64,000 nt of DNA from Sulfuricaulis sp. (GTDB lineage Bacteria; Pseudomonadota; Gammaproteobacteria; Acidiferrobacterales; Sulfurifustaceae). The DNA is taken from the NCBI RefSeq assembly GCF_024653915.1, contig NZ_JANLGY010000003.1, forward strand, positions 1 to 64,000. Reading direction: 5' to 3'. Below are positions 29,411 to 41,585 of the stretch, piece by piece (the first letter of the stretch is position 1; each line of letters begins with the position of its first letter). Made by a program: the position numbers and the translations under genes. Under the pieces are notes generated by a model. The model did not search any database and was not told where the DNA came from. It saw nothing but the letters and a program-made list of their open reading frames with translations.

Positions 29411-31057
29411 TTACTTCGTCTTGCCCTCGACGACGCGCGTGATGCGCCATTGCTGCGCAATGGACAGGACATTGTTCACCGTCCAGTACAGCACCAGGCC
29501 GGCGGGGAAAAACAGGAACATGGCAGTGAACATGAACGGCAGGACCATGAAAACTTTCTGCTGGATCGGGTCAAGCGGTTGCGGATTGAGCTTCTGCTGC
29601 ACGAACATCGAGGCGCCCATGATGACCGGCAGGATGTAATACGGATCCTGCGCCGAGAGATCCTTGATCCACAAGATCCACGGTGCCTGGCGCATTTCAA
29701 CGCTTTCGAGCAGCACCCAGTAGAGCGCCAGGAATACCGGGATCTGGATCACGATCGGCAAGCAGCCGCCGAGCGGGTTAATCTTCTCGGTCTTGTACAG
29801 TTCCATCATCGCCTGATTGAGTTTTTGGCGATCATCGCCGAAGCGCTCTTTAAGCGCCTTCATTTTGGGTTGCATCTTGCGCATGTGCGCCATGGATTTG
29901 TAGCTCGTCGCCGACAGCGGGTAGAACACGGCCTTGATCAGCACCGTGAGCAGAATGATGGCCCAGCCCCAGTTGCCCAGCAGGCCGTGAAACATGGCCA
30001 ACAGCCAGAACAGCGGCGCGGAAATGACCGTGAGGAATCCGTAGTCCACCGTGAGGTCCATGCCCTCCGGCAAGGTCTCGAGAATTTTCTGTTCCTTGGG
30101 GCCGGCGTAGAGCGAGACACGAACCGTGCCGTTCGTGCCCGGCGCGACCTTGGTCGGAGTCAGGTTTTTAAAGCCGAGCACGTGGCGCGTGCCGTCCAGC
30201 ACATCGGTATAGAACTCGTTGCGCTCGTCTTTCACCGGCAACCACGAGCTTACGAAATAGTGTTGCAGCATCGCCACCCAGCCGCCCGTGGCTTCACGCT
30301 TGAGCGGGGTCTTGGCCATGTCGTCGAGCGCGATTTTTTCGTATTTGTTTTCGGGGGTGTAAATGGCGCCACCGGTATAACTTGGCACTGTGGTGAATAT
30401 GCCGCTCGTGGCCGTGTGCATGCGTTGGAATTGGCCATACAAGTAACCGCTCCACTCGCGGCGCGTGTCGTTCTTCACCGCAAACTCGACATCCACGACG
30501 TAGCTGCCACGGTGGAATGTATAGGTCTTGGTGAATTGCACGCCGGCCGTTGTGCGCCAGCTCAGCGGCACGCGCAGTTCATTCTGACCGTCCGCCAGCG
30601 TGTAACGGCCGGCCTCGGCAGTGAACGGTGTTTTGTGGTTCGGGTACTGGCCGTCCAAACCAATCAATCCCGACTGGGCTATGAACAGCTCGGGTCCGGC
30701 ATCGCGCATCAATGGGAAGGCTTCTTCCGGTTTATTCATGGCCACCGGGTACTGGCGCAACTTGAGCTCGCGCATATCACCACCCAGGCTGTCGATTACC
30801 GCTTCCATTACGTCGGTGCGTACCTGGATGCGTGTACCACTTGCCAGTGCTTCAGCCGGTTTGAGGCTTGGTGCCGTCTCTGCAGTCTGCGGAATGGGTG
30901 CCTGTGGAACGCCCGGCGCGGCGGCGGGTGCGGGCGCGCCAGTGGCGGTGACCGGCGCGGGTGTCTGCGGCGGCGCATTATGCTGCTCCCAGGCTTGCCA
31001 GATCAGCATCAGCACCATTGCCAAGGCAAAAAACAGAAACAGGCGTTGATTATCCAT
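29411..31057 (-). CDS. yidC: membrane protein insertase YidC
   Basis: Sec-independent and Sec-assisted insertase of the inner membrane, 548 residues from the ATG at 31057 ([25 protein letters not shown]), the same length as E. coli YidC. The N-terminal TM is followed by a Pro/Ala-rich linker, a large periplasmic beta domain (about 60-340) and the conserved C-terminal TM core with [18 protein letters not shown] 19-residue upstream extension is rejected. The start overlaps the yidD stop by 8 bp. Confidence 0.97.
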   Translation of the reverse strand: MDNQRLFLFFALAMVLMLIWQAWEQHNAPPQTPAPVTATGAPAPAAAPGVPQAPIPQTAETAPSLKPAEALASGTRIQVRTDVMEAVIDSLGGDMRELKLRQYPVAMNKPEEAFPLMRDAGPELFIAQSGLIGLDGQYPNHKTPFTAEAGRYTLADGQNELRVPLSWRTTAGVQFTKTYTFHRGSYVVDVEFAVKNDTRREWSGYLYGQFQRMHTATSGIFTTVPSYTGGAIYTPENKYEKIALDDMAKTPLKREATGGWVAMLQHYFVSSWLPVKDERNEFYTDVLDGTRHVLGFKNLTPTKVAPGTNGTVRVSLYAGPKEQKILETLPEGMDLTVDYGFLTVISAPLFWLLAMFHGLLGNWGWAIILLTVLIKAVFYPLSATSYKSMAHMRKMQPKMKALKERFGDDRQKLNQAMMELYKTEKINPLGGCLPIVIQIPVFLALYWVLLESVEMRQAPWILWIKDLSAQDPYYILPVIMGASMFVQQKLNPQPLDPIQQKVFMVLPFMFTAMFLFFPAGLVLYWTVNNVLSIAQQWRITRVVEGKTK

Positions 31058-31301
31058 GGCGGGTCGATTGGCCGGAATGCGATGGGGAGGCGGGTGGGAC
31101 CGGATCATATCCACCGCTGTGCCATGGGTGGCAGCGCAGCAGTCGTCGCAGCGCCAGCCATGATCCGCGCAGGCTGCCGTGGGTTTCTATCGACTCGGCG
31201 GCGTAATGCGAGCAGCTCGGATGAAAACGGCAGTGCTGACCCAGCCAAGGACTCAGCAGGTAACGGTAACCACGGATAACGGCAATCAGGATTTTCTGCA
31301 C
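31050..31301 (-). CDS. yidD: membrane protein insertion efficiency factor YidD
   Basis: An 83-residue protein with the family core [34 protein letters not shown] and [18 protein letters not shown]. It has an amphipathic N-terminal helix and conserved cysteines. The GTG at 31301, with AGG about 8 bp upstream, gives a family-length product (E. coli 85); an earlier GTG at 31322 is possible. It overlaps rnpA by 16 bp and yidC by 8 bp. Confidence 0.93.
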   Translation of the reverse strand: MQKILIAVIRGYRYLLSPWLGQHCRFHPSCSHYAAESIETHGSLRGSWLALRRLLRCHPWHSGGYDPVPPASPSHSGQSTRHG

Positions 31302-31651
31302 TGTTGTCCTACCTTGTCCCACAATTGCTGGAGTGAGGCGCGCAGGACCGCGGCTGGCGCGGGCCCTGCCTTGGCGCTGGCCACAACGACGATGTCCAGA
31401 CCCCCGAGTTTTTCCTGATACCGACGGAATGTCTCACGTACCTGACGTTTGATCCGGTTGCGTACCACCGCCCGGGGCGATGCCTTGCGCGAAACGATGA
31501 GGCCCAGGCGCCCATAAGAAAACAGGTTTGGAATCGCGTAGACGCCGAAAAAATCGTCTCGCCCACGCCACGTGCTTTTCAGGGTCGCTTTAAACTCCGC
31601 CGGCGTGCGCAGCCGGCGCGATCTGGATAGCCCATAGTGGGCGCTGGACAA
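31286..31651 (-). CDS. rnpA: ribonuclease P protein component
   Basis: Protein subunit of RNase P, 121 residues, binding the pre-tRNA leader and the catalytic RNA. The basic core [29 protein letters not shown] contains the RNR-type motif (RNRIKR). The start is a TTG at 31651, one base after the rpmH stop region, so translation is probably coupled to rpmH. The RNA subunit gene rnpB is not in this window. Confidence 0.94.
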   Translation of the reverse strand: MSSAHYGLSRSRRLRTPAEFKATLKSTWRGRDDFFGVYAIPNLFSYGRLGLIVSRKASPRAVVRNRIKRQVRETFRRYQEKLGGLDIVVVASAKAGPAPAAVLRASLQQLWDKVGQQCRKS

Positions 31652-31652
31652 T

Positions 31653-31787
31653 TTATGCGCCTAGGCGCTTGCGGCCCTTGGCGCGACGCGCGGCCAACAC
31701 GCGGCGACCGCCCACTGTCTTCATGCGGGCACGGAAACCGTGTGTGCGTTTGCGTTTAATGTTGCTGGGTTGATAAGTGCGTTTCAT
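31653..31787 (-). CDS. rpmH: 50S ribosomal protein L34
   Basis: A 44-residue, very basic protein starting [19 protein letters not shown] and ending GRKRLGA, a near-canonical L34. It is first in the rpmH-rnpA-yidD-yidC-mnmE series and is divergent from dnaA, the classic origin arrangement. Confidence 0.97.
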   Translation of the reverse strand: MKRTYQPSNIKRKRTHGFRARMKTVGGRRVLAARRAKGRKRLGA

Positions 31788-31844
31788 CGGATCAGTTCGG
31801 GTTGATGGCTGTCGCAGACACGTTGTTGCTGCAAAAGGGCGGCA

Positions 31845-31874
31845 AACTTACTGCCTCTTATCAAGGTTTGTCAA
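31845..31874 (-). promoter_or_regulatory. putative rpmH promoter
   Basis: On the minus strand a perfect -35 TTGACA (31869-31874) is followed after 18 bp by TAAGTT (31845-31850), a weak -10. It lies about 58 bp upstream of the rpmH start codon. The strong -35 supports a promoter; the weak -10 lowers certainty. Confidence 0.5.
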
Positions 31875-31921
31875 CACATTATTCCGCTAACTATTTGTAA
31901 ATACAGACGACGCATAGTCCC

Positions 31922-31930
31922 TGTGGATAA
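31922..31930 (-). promoter_or_regulatory. consensus DnaA box upstream of dnaA
   Basis: TGTGGATAA on the plus strand is the exact complement of the consensus DnaA box TTATCCACA. It lies 53 bp before the dnaA start codon, in the rpmH-dnaA spacer (31788-31983). It may autoregulate dnaA or belong to oriC. No other perfect box is visible in this spacer. Confidence 0.75.
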
Positions 31931-31983
31931 CTAACTCTTTACTGGCTAGACTCCCTTTCCCCCTCGTTGTTGCGTGAAAAAAG

Positions 31984-33321
31984 ATGCAGTCGTCTGTGTG
32001 GAAAAAGTGCCTGGAAAGGCTTGAAGAAGAACTGTCTGCGCAACAGTTCAATACCTGGCTACGGCCGCTGCATGCGGTGCAGGACACCCAGATACTCCGG
32101 CTGTTAGCGCCCAACCGCTTTGTGGTGGACTGGGTACGCGAGCGCTTCCTGGAACGGATCGCAGAACTGAGCAGTGAATACAGTGGTGGCGCGCTCAGCG
32201 TCCAGGTTGAGGTTGGCAGTCAGTCGCGACCGGTGGTGCTTACACCTCAAGCGGCCAGTACGCGCACTGAAGCAAGCACAACCCTCAAAGCACCCTCCAT
32301 CATTGGCCGAATGAATCAGGATTTCACTTTCGAAACTCATGTGGAAGGAAAATCAAATCAGCTGGCACGGGCGGCGGCGCGACAGGTGGGTGAAAATCCT
32401 GGTGGGGCCTATAACCCGCTTTTTATTTATGGTGGTGTGGGTCTGGGCAAAACGCACCTCATGCATGCGGTAGGTAACCTGATGCTTAAGCATCGGCCCG
32501 GGGCCAATATTGCGTACGTGCACTCTGAGCGTTTTGTTGCTGATATGGTCAAGGCGTTTCAGCACAACGCCATCAACGAATTCAAGAAACTGTACCGAAA
32601 CCTCGACGCTTTGTTGATTGACGACATACAATTTTTCGTTGGTAAGGAACGCTCACAAGAAGAATTGTTCCATACATTCAATGCGTTACAAGAATCCAAG
32701 CGCCAAGTAATCATCACGGCTGACCGTTTCCCCAAGGAACTGGTAGGCGTTGAGGAACGTCTGGTCTCGCGCTTTGGTTCCGGTCTGATTGTTTCAATAG
32801 AGCCACCAGAGCTTGAGACTCGCGTTGCCATTTTGATAAAAAAAGCAAAACAGGAGGGAGTGGATTTGCCCGATGACGTAGCTTTTTTTATAGCCAAACG
32901 GGTCCGGTCAAATGTGCGTGAGCTTGAGGGCGCACTGCGCCGAATACTGGCGAGCGCTTTTTTCACTGGCAGAACAATAGATATTTCGCTGGTTACCGAG
33001 AGCCTTAAAGACCTCATCTCGTTCCAAGACCGTTTGATCACCACAAACAATATCCAAAAAACGGTTGCTGAATATTACAAGATCCGCGTTTCCGACCTGC
33101 ACTCCAAAAGTCGGTCGCGCCAGGTGGCGCGACCGCGCCAGGTAGCCATGGCGCTGGCGAAAGAGTTAACAGAACATAGCTTGCCCCAGATTGGCGATGC
33201 CTTCGGTGGCCGGGACCACACCACAGTGCTGCATGCTTGTCGCAAGGTGGCCGAACTTAAATCAAAAGACTCAAGAATGAGCGAAGACTACGGGAATCTT
33301 CTGCGTATTCTGACTACCTGA
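31984..33321 (+). CDS. dnaA: chromosomal replication initiator DnaA
   Basis: AAA+ initiator, 445 residues. Domain I begins [29 protein letters not shown]. Domain III has Walker [13 protein letters not shown] (about 151-162) and Walker [10 protein letters not shown]. The domain IV DNA-binding signature is [19 protein letters not shown] near the end. It is shorter than E. coli DnaA (467) mainly in the linker domain II. It reads away from rpmH and precedes dnaN by 217 bp. Confidence 0.98.
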   Translation: MQSSVWKKCLERLEEELSAQQFNTWLRPLHAVQDTQILRLLAPNRFVVDWVRERFLERIAELSSEYSGGALSVQVEVGSQSRPVVLTPQAASTRTEASTTLKAPSIIGRMNQDFTFETHVEGKSNQLARAAARQVGENPGGAYNPLFIYGGVGLGKTHLMHAVGNLMLKHRPGANIAYVHSERFVADMVKAFQHNAINEFKKLYRNLDALLIDDIQFFVGKERSQEELFHTFNALQESKRQVIITADRFPKELVGVEERLVSRFGSGLIVSIEPPELETRVAILIKKAKQEGVDLPDDVAFFIAKRVRSNVRELEGALRRILASAFFTGRTIDISLVTESLKDLISFQDRLITTNNIQKTVAEYYKIRVSDLHSKSRSRQVARPRQVAMALAKELTEHSLPQIGDAFGGRDHTTVLHACRKVAELKSKDSRMSEDYGNLLRILTT

Positions 33322-33538
33322 CAGCCTGGTGATAACTCTGTGAATTCTATTTGTAGAACTTTCATGAGTCGGTATCATTCAACAATCATCGATGATACAC
33401 ACAGTCACCGATGAGGTTATTAACATGCTGTCAGTTCCATAATTGTCGAATTCGGTAGGGCATTACCGGTTTATCCACAAAACAACCCCTGACTAATTAC
33501 TATTAAACATCTTTAACTAAAGGAAATAATAAGAAAGC
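33322..33538. other. candidate oriC segment between dnaA and dnaN
   Basis: This 217-bp gap has no gene. It contains one perfect DnaA box, TTATCCACA at 33471-33479, and near-matches TGATACACA (33393-33401, one mismatch) and TTATTAACA (33417-33425, one mismatch). An A/T-rich stretch follows directly (about 33486-33538), as expected for a duplex-unwinding element. The rpmH-dnaA spacer is the competing location, so the exact origin is not fixed. Confidence 0.5.
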
Positions 33539-34639
33539 ATGCAAATCACCATAACACGCGAGGACTTGTTAAAACCCTTGGGTTATGTGGCCGGTGTCGT
33601 AGAACGGCGTCAGACCTTACCCGTTCTGTCTTATATCCTGCTGCGGCAAAAAGACGGTGAAATGACACTGACAGGAACTGACCTGGAAATAGAGGTGATT
33701 GCCAAAGTAGGCAAAGCGGGTGGGAGTAGCGCAGAAATGACACTGCCTGCACGGAAGTTGTTTGATATTTGTCGCGCCCTGCCCAACGATGCAGAAATCA
33801 CCATCAAAAAAGAAGGTGAAAAATCCATCGTAAAATCAGGCAAGAGCCGTTTCGCGCTGGCAACCGTACCTGTTGCAGATTTCCCATCTGTACAAGCCTC
33901 ACAGTGGGAGCAAGCACTCACTCTTAAACAGAATCAGCTGCGTGGGTTGCTGGAGAAGACCCACTTTTGTATGGCTCAACAAGATGTGCGCTATTACCTC
34001 AACGGCCTGTTGCTCGAAGTATCAGAAAATAAAATTCGTGGTGTTGCCACGGATGGGCATCGAATGGCAATCAGCGAATCGAGTCTTGAGAAAAGCGTAA
34101 AGATTGAGAAACAGGTTATAGTGCCGCGTAAGGGAGTCCAGGAGATGCTGCGACTACTCAGCGACACGGACGATCAAATTGAGCTCGAATTCGGAACGAA
34201 CCATATTCGTGCACGGGCAGCCGATTTTATTTTCACCTCCAAGTTGATTGACGGACGTTACCCTGATTACAACAAGGTTATACCCGGAAAACAGTCCAAA
34301 AAACTCAAATTAGATCGAAACCTGTTCCGTGAAACCTTAGGTCGGGTAGCAATCCTGTCCAGCGAAAAGTATCGCGGCGTGAGACTCAGTTTGAGCAATA
34401 AAACACTGCGTTTCACCGCCCATAACCCGGAGCAGGAAGAAGCCCAAGAGGAAATCAGCGCGGATTACACGGGTGAAGGGCTGGAAATTGGTTTTAATGT
34501 TAATTATATGATCGAAGCCATTAGTGCTCTCCATACCGAAAATATCGAGTTTGGCCTCAACGATCCAAACAGCAGTTGCACCCTAGCATCACCAGAAATG
34601 CCGTATCCACAGTACGTTATAATGCCAATGCGGCTTTGA
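33539..34639 (+). CDS. dnaN: DNA polymerase III sliding clamp (beta subunit)
   Basis: A 366-residue processivity clamp, the same length as E. coli DnaN. It starts MQITITREDLLKPLGYVAGVVERRQTLPVLSYIL; conserved VATDGHRMA appears in the middle domain and the C-terminus ends YVIMPMRL. AAAGGA lies upstream of the start. recF, normally next, is absent; gyrB follows after a spacer with two parS sites. Confidence 0.98.
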   Translation: MQITITREDLLKPLGYVAGVVERRQTLPVLSYILLRQKDGEMTLTGTDLEIEVIAKVGKAGGSSAEMTLPARKLFDICRALPNDAEITIKKEGEKSIVKSGKSRFALATVPVADFPSVQASQWEQALTLKQNQLRGLLEKTHFCMAQQDVRYYLNGLLLEVSENKIRGVATDGHRMAISESSLEKSVKIEKQVIVPRKGVQEMLRLLSDTDDQIELEFGTNHIRARAADFIFTSKLIDGRYPDYNKVIPGKQSKKLKLDRNLFRETLGRVAILSSEKYRGVRLSLSNKTLRFTAHNPEQEEAQEEISADYTGEGLEIGFNVNYMIEAISALHTENIEFGLNDPNSSCTLASPEMPYPQYVIMPMRL

Positions 34640-37141
<2,502 letters not shown>

Positions 37142-37167
37142 GCCGCGTTACCCCCGAAGCTAGAAGC

Positions 37168-37551
37168 TCAGTGCAGTGTGCGCGGAATGCTCAGCGTAAA
37201 AATTGGGATTTCTGCATCGAACGCGGTGCCATCGTCGGCAATCATCTGATAACTACCGCTCATCATGCCAACCGGCGTTTCCAGAATCGTACCACTGGTG
37301 TACTGAAAACTCGTCCCGGGAGGCAGATAGGGCTGTTCGCCCACAACACCTTCGCCGTGTACCTCACGTTTCTGCTCATTGGCGTCAACGATGATCCAGT
37401 GGCGTGTGACCAGCCGCGCCGGCACCGAGCCCGAGTTGGTGATTGTGATGGTATAGGCAAACACGTAACGATTCTGGCCCGGTTCTGACTGGCCGGGGAG
37501 GTAGGCCGTGCGGACATCAATCTGTATCTGGTGTTTATCGGTGGCAGTCAT
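37168..37551 (-). CDS. apaG: ApaG (FN3-like domain protein)
   Basis: A 127-residue protein starting MTATDKHQIQIDVRTAYLPGQS, with the family core RYVFAYTITITNSGSVPARLVTRHWIIVDANE and QPYLPPGTSFQYTSG. The ATG at 37551 gives family length (E. coli 125); an 8-residue upstream extension is rejected. ApaG is a beta-sandwich protein often next to apaH; its role is unclear. It ends the minus-strand series pip-apaH-DUF2784-apaG. Confidence 0.93.
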   Translation of the reverse strand: MTATDKHQIQIDVRTAYLPGQSEPGQNRYVFAYTITITNSGSVPARLVTRHWIIVDANEQKREVHGEGVVGEQPYLPPGTSFQYTSGTILETPVGMMSGSYQMIADDGTAFDAEIPIFTLSIPRTLH

Positions 37552-37618
37552 GTGTAACGCACCCGAAATCATGGCAAGGATTATTTTGTCTCTCTAGCGT
37601 TAGTGCACTAGGGTATCA

Positions 37619-38023
37619 CTAAAGTTTCCGCCGTGGAGGATAGATAAACCACGTCAGTGCCACGAACCCCGTAAAAACCGTATAAATCAGCGTGAATACC
37701 CAACTCGGTGCTGTATAGAATATCAGCTGATGCAGCCAGTAACGGATAAACCCGTTTCCGTATGTCACTGCACCCGCTGCCGTACGTAATATATTTTCCA
37801 GCGCCGTGAGTGGGCAGATGAAGCCGAGCCAGGCCTCCAGCATCACGAAACCGATGGCGAGCAGGTGCAACAAACGAAATAACCGGTGGCGCGGCCAAGT
37901 CCAGCCCAGCACCCAACCGGCTACGATTAAAATCTGTCCACCGACGACGAACAAAATAAAAATCGCGTGCAAACCCAGAATCAGATCGGCTAGCCACATC
38001 CAGACATCTGCATCAGACGACAT
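37619..38023 (-). CDS. DUF2784 membrane protein
   Basis: A 134-residue inner-membrane protein with about four hydrophobic segments. The DUF2784 pattern is seen in LILGLHAIFILFVVGGQ, HLLAIGFVMLEAWLGFICPLTALEN, YGNGFIRYWLHQLIFY and the tail TWFIYPPRRKL. The ATG at 38023 (MSSDADVWMWLADLIL) is chosen; it overlaps the apaH stop by 11 bp, supporting coupling. Function unknown. Confidence 0.8.
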   Translation of the reverse strand: MSSDADVWMWLADLILGLHAIFILFVVGGQILIVAGWVLGWTWPRHRLFRLLHLLAIGFVMLEAWLGFICPLTALENILRTAAGAVTYGNGFIRYWLHQLIFYTAPSWVFTLIYTVFTGFVALTWFIYPPRRKL

Positions 38024-38849
38024 GTGAAGATGGATAGGGCCCACACCCCACGCTGAAAAATTCCACTGGGCCGGCATCCAGCCGCACTGCAGTAAGTGTG
38101 TGGCCCCAGAGACAACCGCTATCCAGACCGATGACGCCATTGCCTTGCCACGGCCCCAGCTCAGACCAGTGTCCGAAAATTATTTTTAGTTCACGGCTGC
38201 GACGCCCCGGAACCTGGAACCAGGGCGACAGGTTAGGCGGCTGACTCCCGGGAGGACCCTTGGGGCGCAGATCCATGTGGCCATTGAGGTCGCAATAGCG
38301 CAGCCGAGTGAACGTGTTGACGATCACACGCAGTCGGTCGAAGCCGCGCAGGTTTTCGTTCCAGTGATCGGGCAAATCGCCGTACATGTGGTGGAAAAAT
38401 TCCTGGTGCTTGTCACTGCGCAATACCGTCTCGGCCTCTTGCGCCAATTGCTGTGCTTGCGCGAGATCCCAGGGCGGCAGCAAGCCGGCGTGAATCAGCG
38501 TATACCCCAGAGCAGGATCGTGATGCAGCAAGGGTCGTGAACGCAGCCAGTTCAGCAATTCACCACGGTCGTGTGCGCTTAAAATCTCGTCCAGCGTATC
38601 GCGTTTTAATGTATTCGCTGCGCCAGCCGCGACGGCGAGCAGATGCAGATCGTGATTGCCAAGCACGCACACGGCGCGCTCACCCAGGTCTTTGACGAAT
38701 CGCAGCACTTCAAGTGATTGCGCCCCGCGATTGACCAGATCGCCGGTGAACCACAGGCAGTCCTGCGCCGGGTTAAATTGCAGGCGCGACAGCAATTGCT
38801 GCAACGGCGTGTAGCAGCCTTGCACGTCCCCGATCGCGTAAACAGCCAT
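38013..38849 (-). CDS. apaH: diadenosine tetraphosphatase (symmetrical)
   Basis: Hydrolyses Ap4A to two ADP; 278 residues (E. coli 280). The metallophosphatase motifs are MAVYAIGDVQGCY (1-13), WFTGDLVNRGAQS and VLGNHDLHLL. The ATG at 38849 overlaps the pip stop (TGATG); a longer frame upstream is within pip and rejected. Confidence 0.95.
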   Translation of the reverse strand: MAVYAIGDVQGCYTPLQQLLSRLQFNPAQDCLWFTGDLVNRGAQSLEVLRFVKDLGERAVCVLGNHDLHLLAVAAGAANTLKRDTLDEILSAHDRGELLNWLRSRPLLHHDPALGYTLIHAGLLPPWDLAQAQQLAQEAETVLRSDKHQEFFHHMYGDLPDHWNENLRGFDRLRVIVNTFTRLRYCDLNGHMDLRPKGPPGSQPPNLSPWFQVPGRRSRELKIIFGHWSELGPWQGNGVIGLDSGCLWGHTLTAVRLDAGPVEFFSVGCGPYPSSHVV

Positions 38850-39817
38850 CAGCAGGCCTTGGGCGGCCGCCCCAGCTGAGCAGCCATATCGATGGTGGCT
38901 TTTACCAGGGCGTGAACGTTGCCCGCTTCCATTGCCGAGTGTCCGGCGTTGGGGATGATTTCGAGCCGGACCTCGGGCCAGGCCCGCATCAGCTCCCAGG
39001 CGTTTTGCAGCGGACAAACCATGTCATAGCGTCCATGTACGATGGTGCCGGAAATGCCGCTCAGGGCCGACACGTTATTTAAAATTTGATCAGGCGCCAA
39101 AAAGCTGTCGTGCACGAAATAATGTGCCTCGATGCGCGCCAGCGACAACGCTGTGTGCGGCGTGCCGAAAAATTCCACTACGTGTTTGTTTGGTAACAGC
39201 GTCGCGGCGCGGCCTTCCCACAACGACCAGGCCTTGGCGCTGGCCATGCGAGCGATCTCGTCCTCGCCAATCAGGCGTCGGTGATGGGCGTGCAACAGGT
39301 CATGGCGTTCGGACTCCGGAATCGGCGCGATGAATTCCTGCCAGTGATCGGGAAATATGCGGTTGGCGCCTTCCTGGTAGAACCAGTGTATCTCCCAGGG
39401 GCGGCACAGAAAGATGCCGCGCAGAATGAGTCCGAGCACGTGGCCGGGATGGGTCTCGGCATAGACCAGCGACAGCGTCGAACCCCAGGATCCACCGAAC
39501 AGCACCCAGCGATCCACGCCGAGATGCTCGCGGATCTTTTCCATGTCGGCGACCAGATCCTGTGTGGTGTTGTGGTCGAGACCCGCGTGCGGTGTCGAGC
39601 GCCCTGCTCCGCGCTGGTCGAATAAAATAATGCGGTAGAGATTGGGATCAAAAAAACAGCGATGCGCTTCCTCGCAACCGGCGCCAGGTCCTCCATGCAC
39701 GAACAATATTGGCAGGCCCGTAACATTGCCGCATTCCTCAACATGCAACTCGTGCAGCTCGTTAACCCGGAGCCGGTGTGTCGCATAAGGCTGAATGGCG
39801 GGGAAAAGTTTGTGCAA
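38849..39817 (-). CDS. pip: proline iminopeptidase
   Basis: Alpha/beta-hydrolase releasing N-terminal proline, 322 residues. The oxyanion segment FVHGGPGAGC and the nucleophile elbow GGSWGSTLSLVYAE (Ser in GxSxG, about residue 110) are clear, and the late His lies in IPNAGHSAME. The start is a TTG at 39817 with no strong ribosome-binding site, 6 bp after the DUF155 stop. The operon partner apaH overlaps its stop. Confidence 0.92.
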   Translation of the reverse strand: MHKLFPAIQPYATHRLRVNELHELHVEECGNVTGLPILFVHGGPGAGCEEAHRCFFDPNLYRIILFDQRGAGRSTPHAGLDHNTTQDLVADMEKIREHLGVDRWVLFGGSWGSTLSLVYAETHPGHVLGLILRGIFLCRPWEIHWFYQEGANRIFPDHWQEFIAPIPESERHDLLHAHHRRLIGEDEIARMASAKAWSLWEGRAATLLPNKHVVEFFGTPHTALSLARIEAHYFVHDSFLAPDQILNNVSALSGISGTIVHGRYDMVCPLQNAWELMRAWPEVRLEIIPNAGHSAMEAGNVHALVKATIDMAAQLGRPPKAC

Positions 39818-39823
39818 GGCGGT

Positions 39824-40639
39824 TTAGTGGCCCGGTAACATGGAATAGATCGACAGCAGCACGGAGACGATGATCAGTATCACGATATACCATTCAACCC
39901 GCAGCATGCTCCGGTTCTGCATGAGATTTAACACGGCTTCGGCGGTTTGATTGATGAGGGCGAGCTTGCGTTCGAGCACTGTGTTGCGCTCTCGCAGCTC
40001 ATACTCATTTTCAAGGTGCAAATACAGGCGCTCGACCTCCGGGTGGTCCCACAGCAGGTCGGGCTTGTCCTGGATCTCCACGCGGCCAATTATGCGCTGC
40101 TGTACCAGCAGGCTGCCACCGATGTGTCGCAGCAACTCACGCAGCCGCCGCCCGCCGCCACGCGGGTTCTCCAGGCGTCGTGCCAATGGTTCGATCAGGT
40201 CGAAGGCGACCGCCATGGCGTTTTCGTAATAGGCCAGTGCCACGCTGCGCGCGAGCGCAATGGCCACGATCTGGAGGCGCGCCTGCGCCAGGTCGGCAAT
40301 GCCAATCCCCTCGGGCGTGACACCCTCGGGTTGTTTGCCGACAACGTAGAGCTGAGCTTCCTCGGTTTCCATGCGGCGCAGCGGGCTTTCCACACGCGGC
40401 CGCAGTTCCTTGAGAAAATATTTCTGCTCTGTTTCGCTCAGGTTGAAAAGTACCACCGCGCCGTAACGAAACATCACCGCCATTCCCGCTTCTCCGGCCG
40501 GCACTGTCAGCGGGCCGAGCGTGACGGCGGGCTCAGGTAGGCCGCGCAGGTTCAGGCGCTCGCCCAAAAAACAGGCGCGCACCGCAATAGGTTTGCTTGC
40601 CGGTAACCTCGCGGTTAATTCAGCTGTTTTTGAGACCAT
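39824..40639 (-). CDS. RMD1/YagE-family (DUF155) protein with C-terminal TM
   Basis: A 271-residue protein. The DUF155 core includes MAVMFRYGAVVLFNLSETE and DLAQARLQIVAIALARSVALAYYE; the C-terminal coiled region NEYELRERNTVLERKLALINQ precedes a tail-anchor helix, VEWYIVILIIVSVLLSIYSML. The ATG at 40639 is preceded by CAGGGA. Relatives in fungi act in mitochondrial translation or sporulation; the bacterial role is unknown. It lies between metF and pip with short gaps (22 and 6 bp). Confidence 0.82.
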   Translation of the reverse strand: MVSKTAELTARLPASKPIAVRACFLGERLNLRGLPEPAVTLGPLTVPAGEAGMAVMFRYGAVVLFNLSETEQKYFLKELRPRVESPLRRMETEEAQLYVVGKQPEGVTPEGIGIADLAQARLQIVAIALARSVALAYYENAMAVAFDLIEPLARRLENPRGGGRRLRELLRHIGGSLLVQQRIIGRVEIQDKPDLLWDHPEVERLYLHLENEYELRERNTVLERKLALINQTAEAVLNLMQNRSMLRVEWYIVILIIVSVLLSIYSMLPGH

Positions 40640-40661
40640 ATCCCTGTCCGCCGCGAAAGTT

Positions 40662-41510
40662 TCAGAGTCCGAGCCGCTCCCACACGGTGCAGGTTGGCCC
40701 GGCACGGTTCAGTGTGTAGAAATGCAGCCCGGGCGCCCCGCCCTCGAGCAACTTGTCGCACAGGTCGGTGGTGACGTCGAGGCCGAAGGCGCGGATGGAA
40801 TCTAGATCGTCACCATAGCCTTCCAGCCGCCGGCGGATCCAGCGCGGAATCTCGGTGCCACAGGCATCGGAAAATTTCGCAAGTTGTTTGTAATTGGTGA
40901 CTGGCATGATGCCTGGCACGATCGGCACCACTACCCCCAGCGCTGAGCACTCTTCGACGAAGCGCCAATAGGCATCCACGTTAAAAAAATACTGGGTCAT
41001 GGCTGAATTGGCGCCAGCCTTCACCTTGTTTGCGAAGTGGCGGATGTCGGATTCGGGACTGGGCGATTCGGGGTGGAACTCCGGGTAAGCCGCCACCTCG
41101 AGATAAAACTCATCGCCGGTTTCGGCGCGGATGAAGCTGACCAGCTCGTTGGCGTAATGAAAATCACCACCGGTTTTGGGCGCGTCTTTGGGAAGATCAC
41201 CACGCAGCGCGACCAGATGGCGAATACCAAGTTTGCGGTAGGAGTCCAGCAAGGCCAGGATATCGGCGCGCGCGGTGCCGATGCAGGAGATATGTGGCGC
41301 CGCCTGTTGGCCCTGGGCTTGTATGTTTTTGACGGTCTCGTAGGTGCCCTCGCGCGTGCTGCCGCCGGCGCCGAAGGTTACGGAGAAAAACTTGGGCTGG
41401 AGTTGCGCCAGTTGCTCTACCGTTTCACGCAGCCTGGCACGCCCGTCGTCGTTGCGTGGCGGGAAGAATTCGAAGCTGAAGCTGCGCGGGGATTTTTTCC
41501 GGGAGTCCAT
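40662..41510 (-). CDS. metF: 5,10-methylenetetrahydrofolate reductase
   Basis: FAD enzyme producing 5-methyl-THF for methionine synthesis, 282 residues. The N-terminal SFEFFPPRND (about 11-20) carries the catalytic Glu in FEFFPP; FSVTFGAGGSTREGT and LVALRGDLP follow, and the C-terminus is LHFYTLNRA. It follows ahcY by 75 bp with a hairpin between, and belongs to the SAM-cycle cluster with metK and ahcY. Confidence 0.96.
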   Translation of the reverse strand: MDSRKKSPRSFSFEFFPPRNDDGRARLRETVEQLAQLQPKFFSVTFGAGGSTREGTYETVKNIQAQGQQAAPHISCIGTARADILALLDSYRKLGIRHLVALRGDLPKDAPKTGGDFHYANELVSFIRAETGDEFYLEVAAYPEFHPESPSPESDIRHFANKVKAGANSAMTQYFFNVDAYWRFVEECSALGVVVPIVPGIMPVTNYKQLAKFSDACGTEIPRWIRRRLEGYGDDLDSIRAFGLDVTTDLCDKLLEGGAPGLHFYTLNRAGPTCTVWERLGL

Positions 41511-41545
41511 GACGCCATCTTGCAGAAGTCGGAGACAGGCAACAA

Positions 41546-41564
41546 GGGGCGCTGTTGCGCCCCC
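41546..41564 (-). terminator. hairpin between ahcY and metF, possible terminator or attenuator
   Basis: A perfect GGGGCGC / GCGCCCC stem with a TGTT loop (41546-41563) lies 22 bp past the ahcY stop. An outer GACAGG/CCTGTC pair extends it. On the minus strand the stem is followed by TTGTTGCC, a poor U-tract, so termination would be partial. Partial read-through into metF is inferred. Confidence 0.4.
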
Positions 41565-41585
41565 TGTCAGCTTCCGTCCGGCGAC

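Noticed and set aside
29285-31279. 664-codon open frame antisense to yidC
   Set aside because: Same reasoning: it covers yidC on the other strand and encodes a compositionally odd protein with no recognisable motif.
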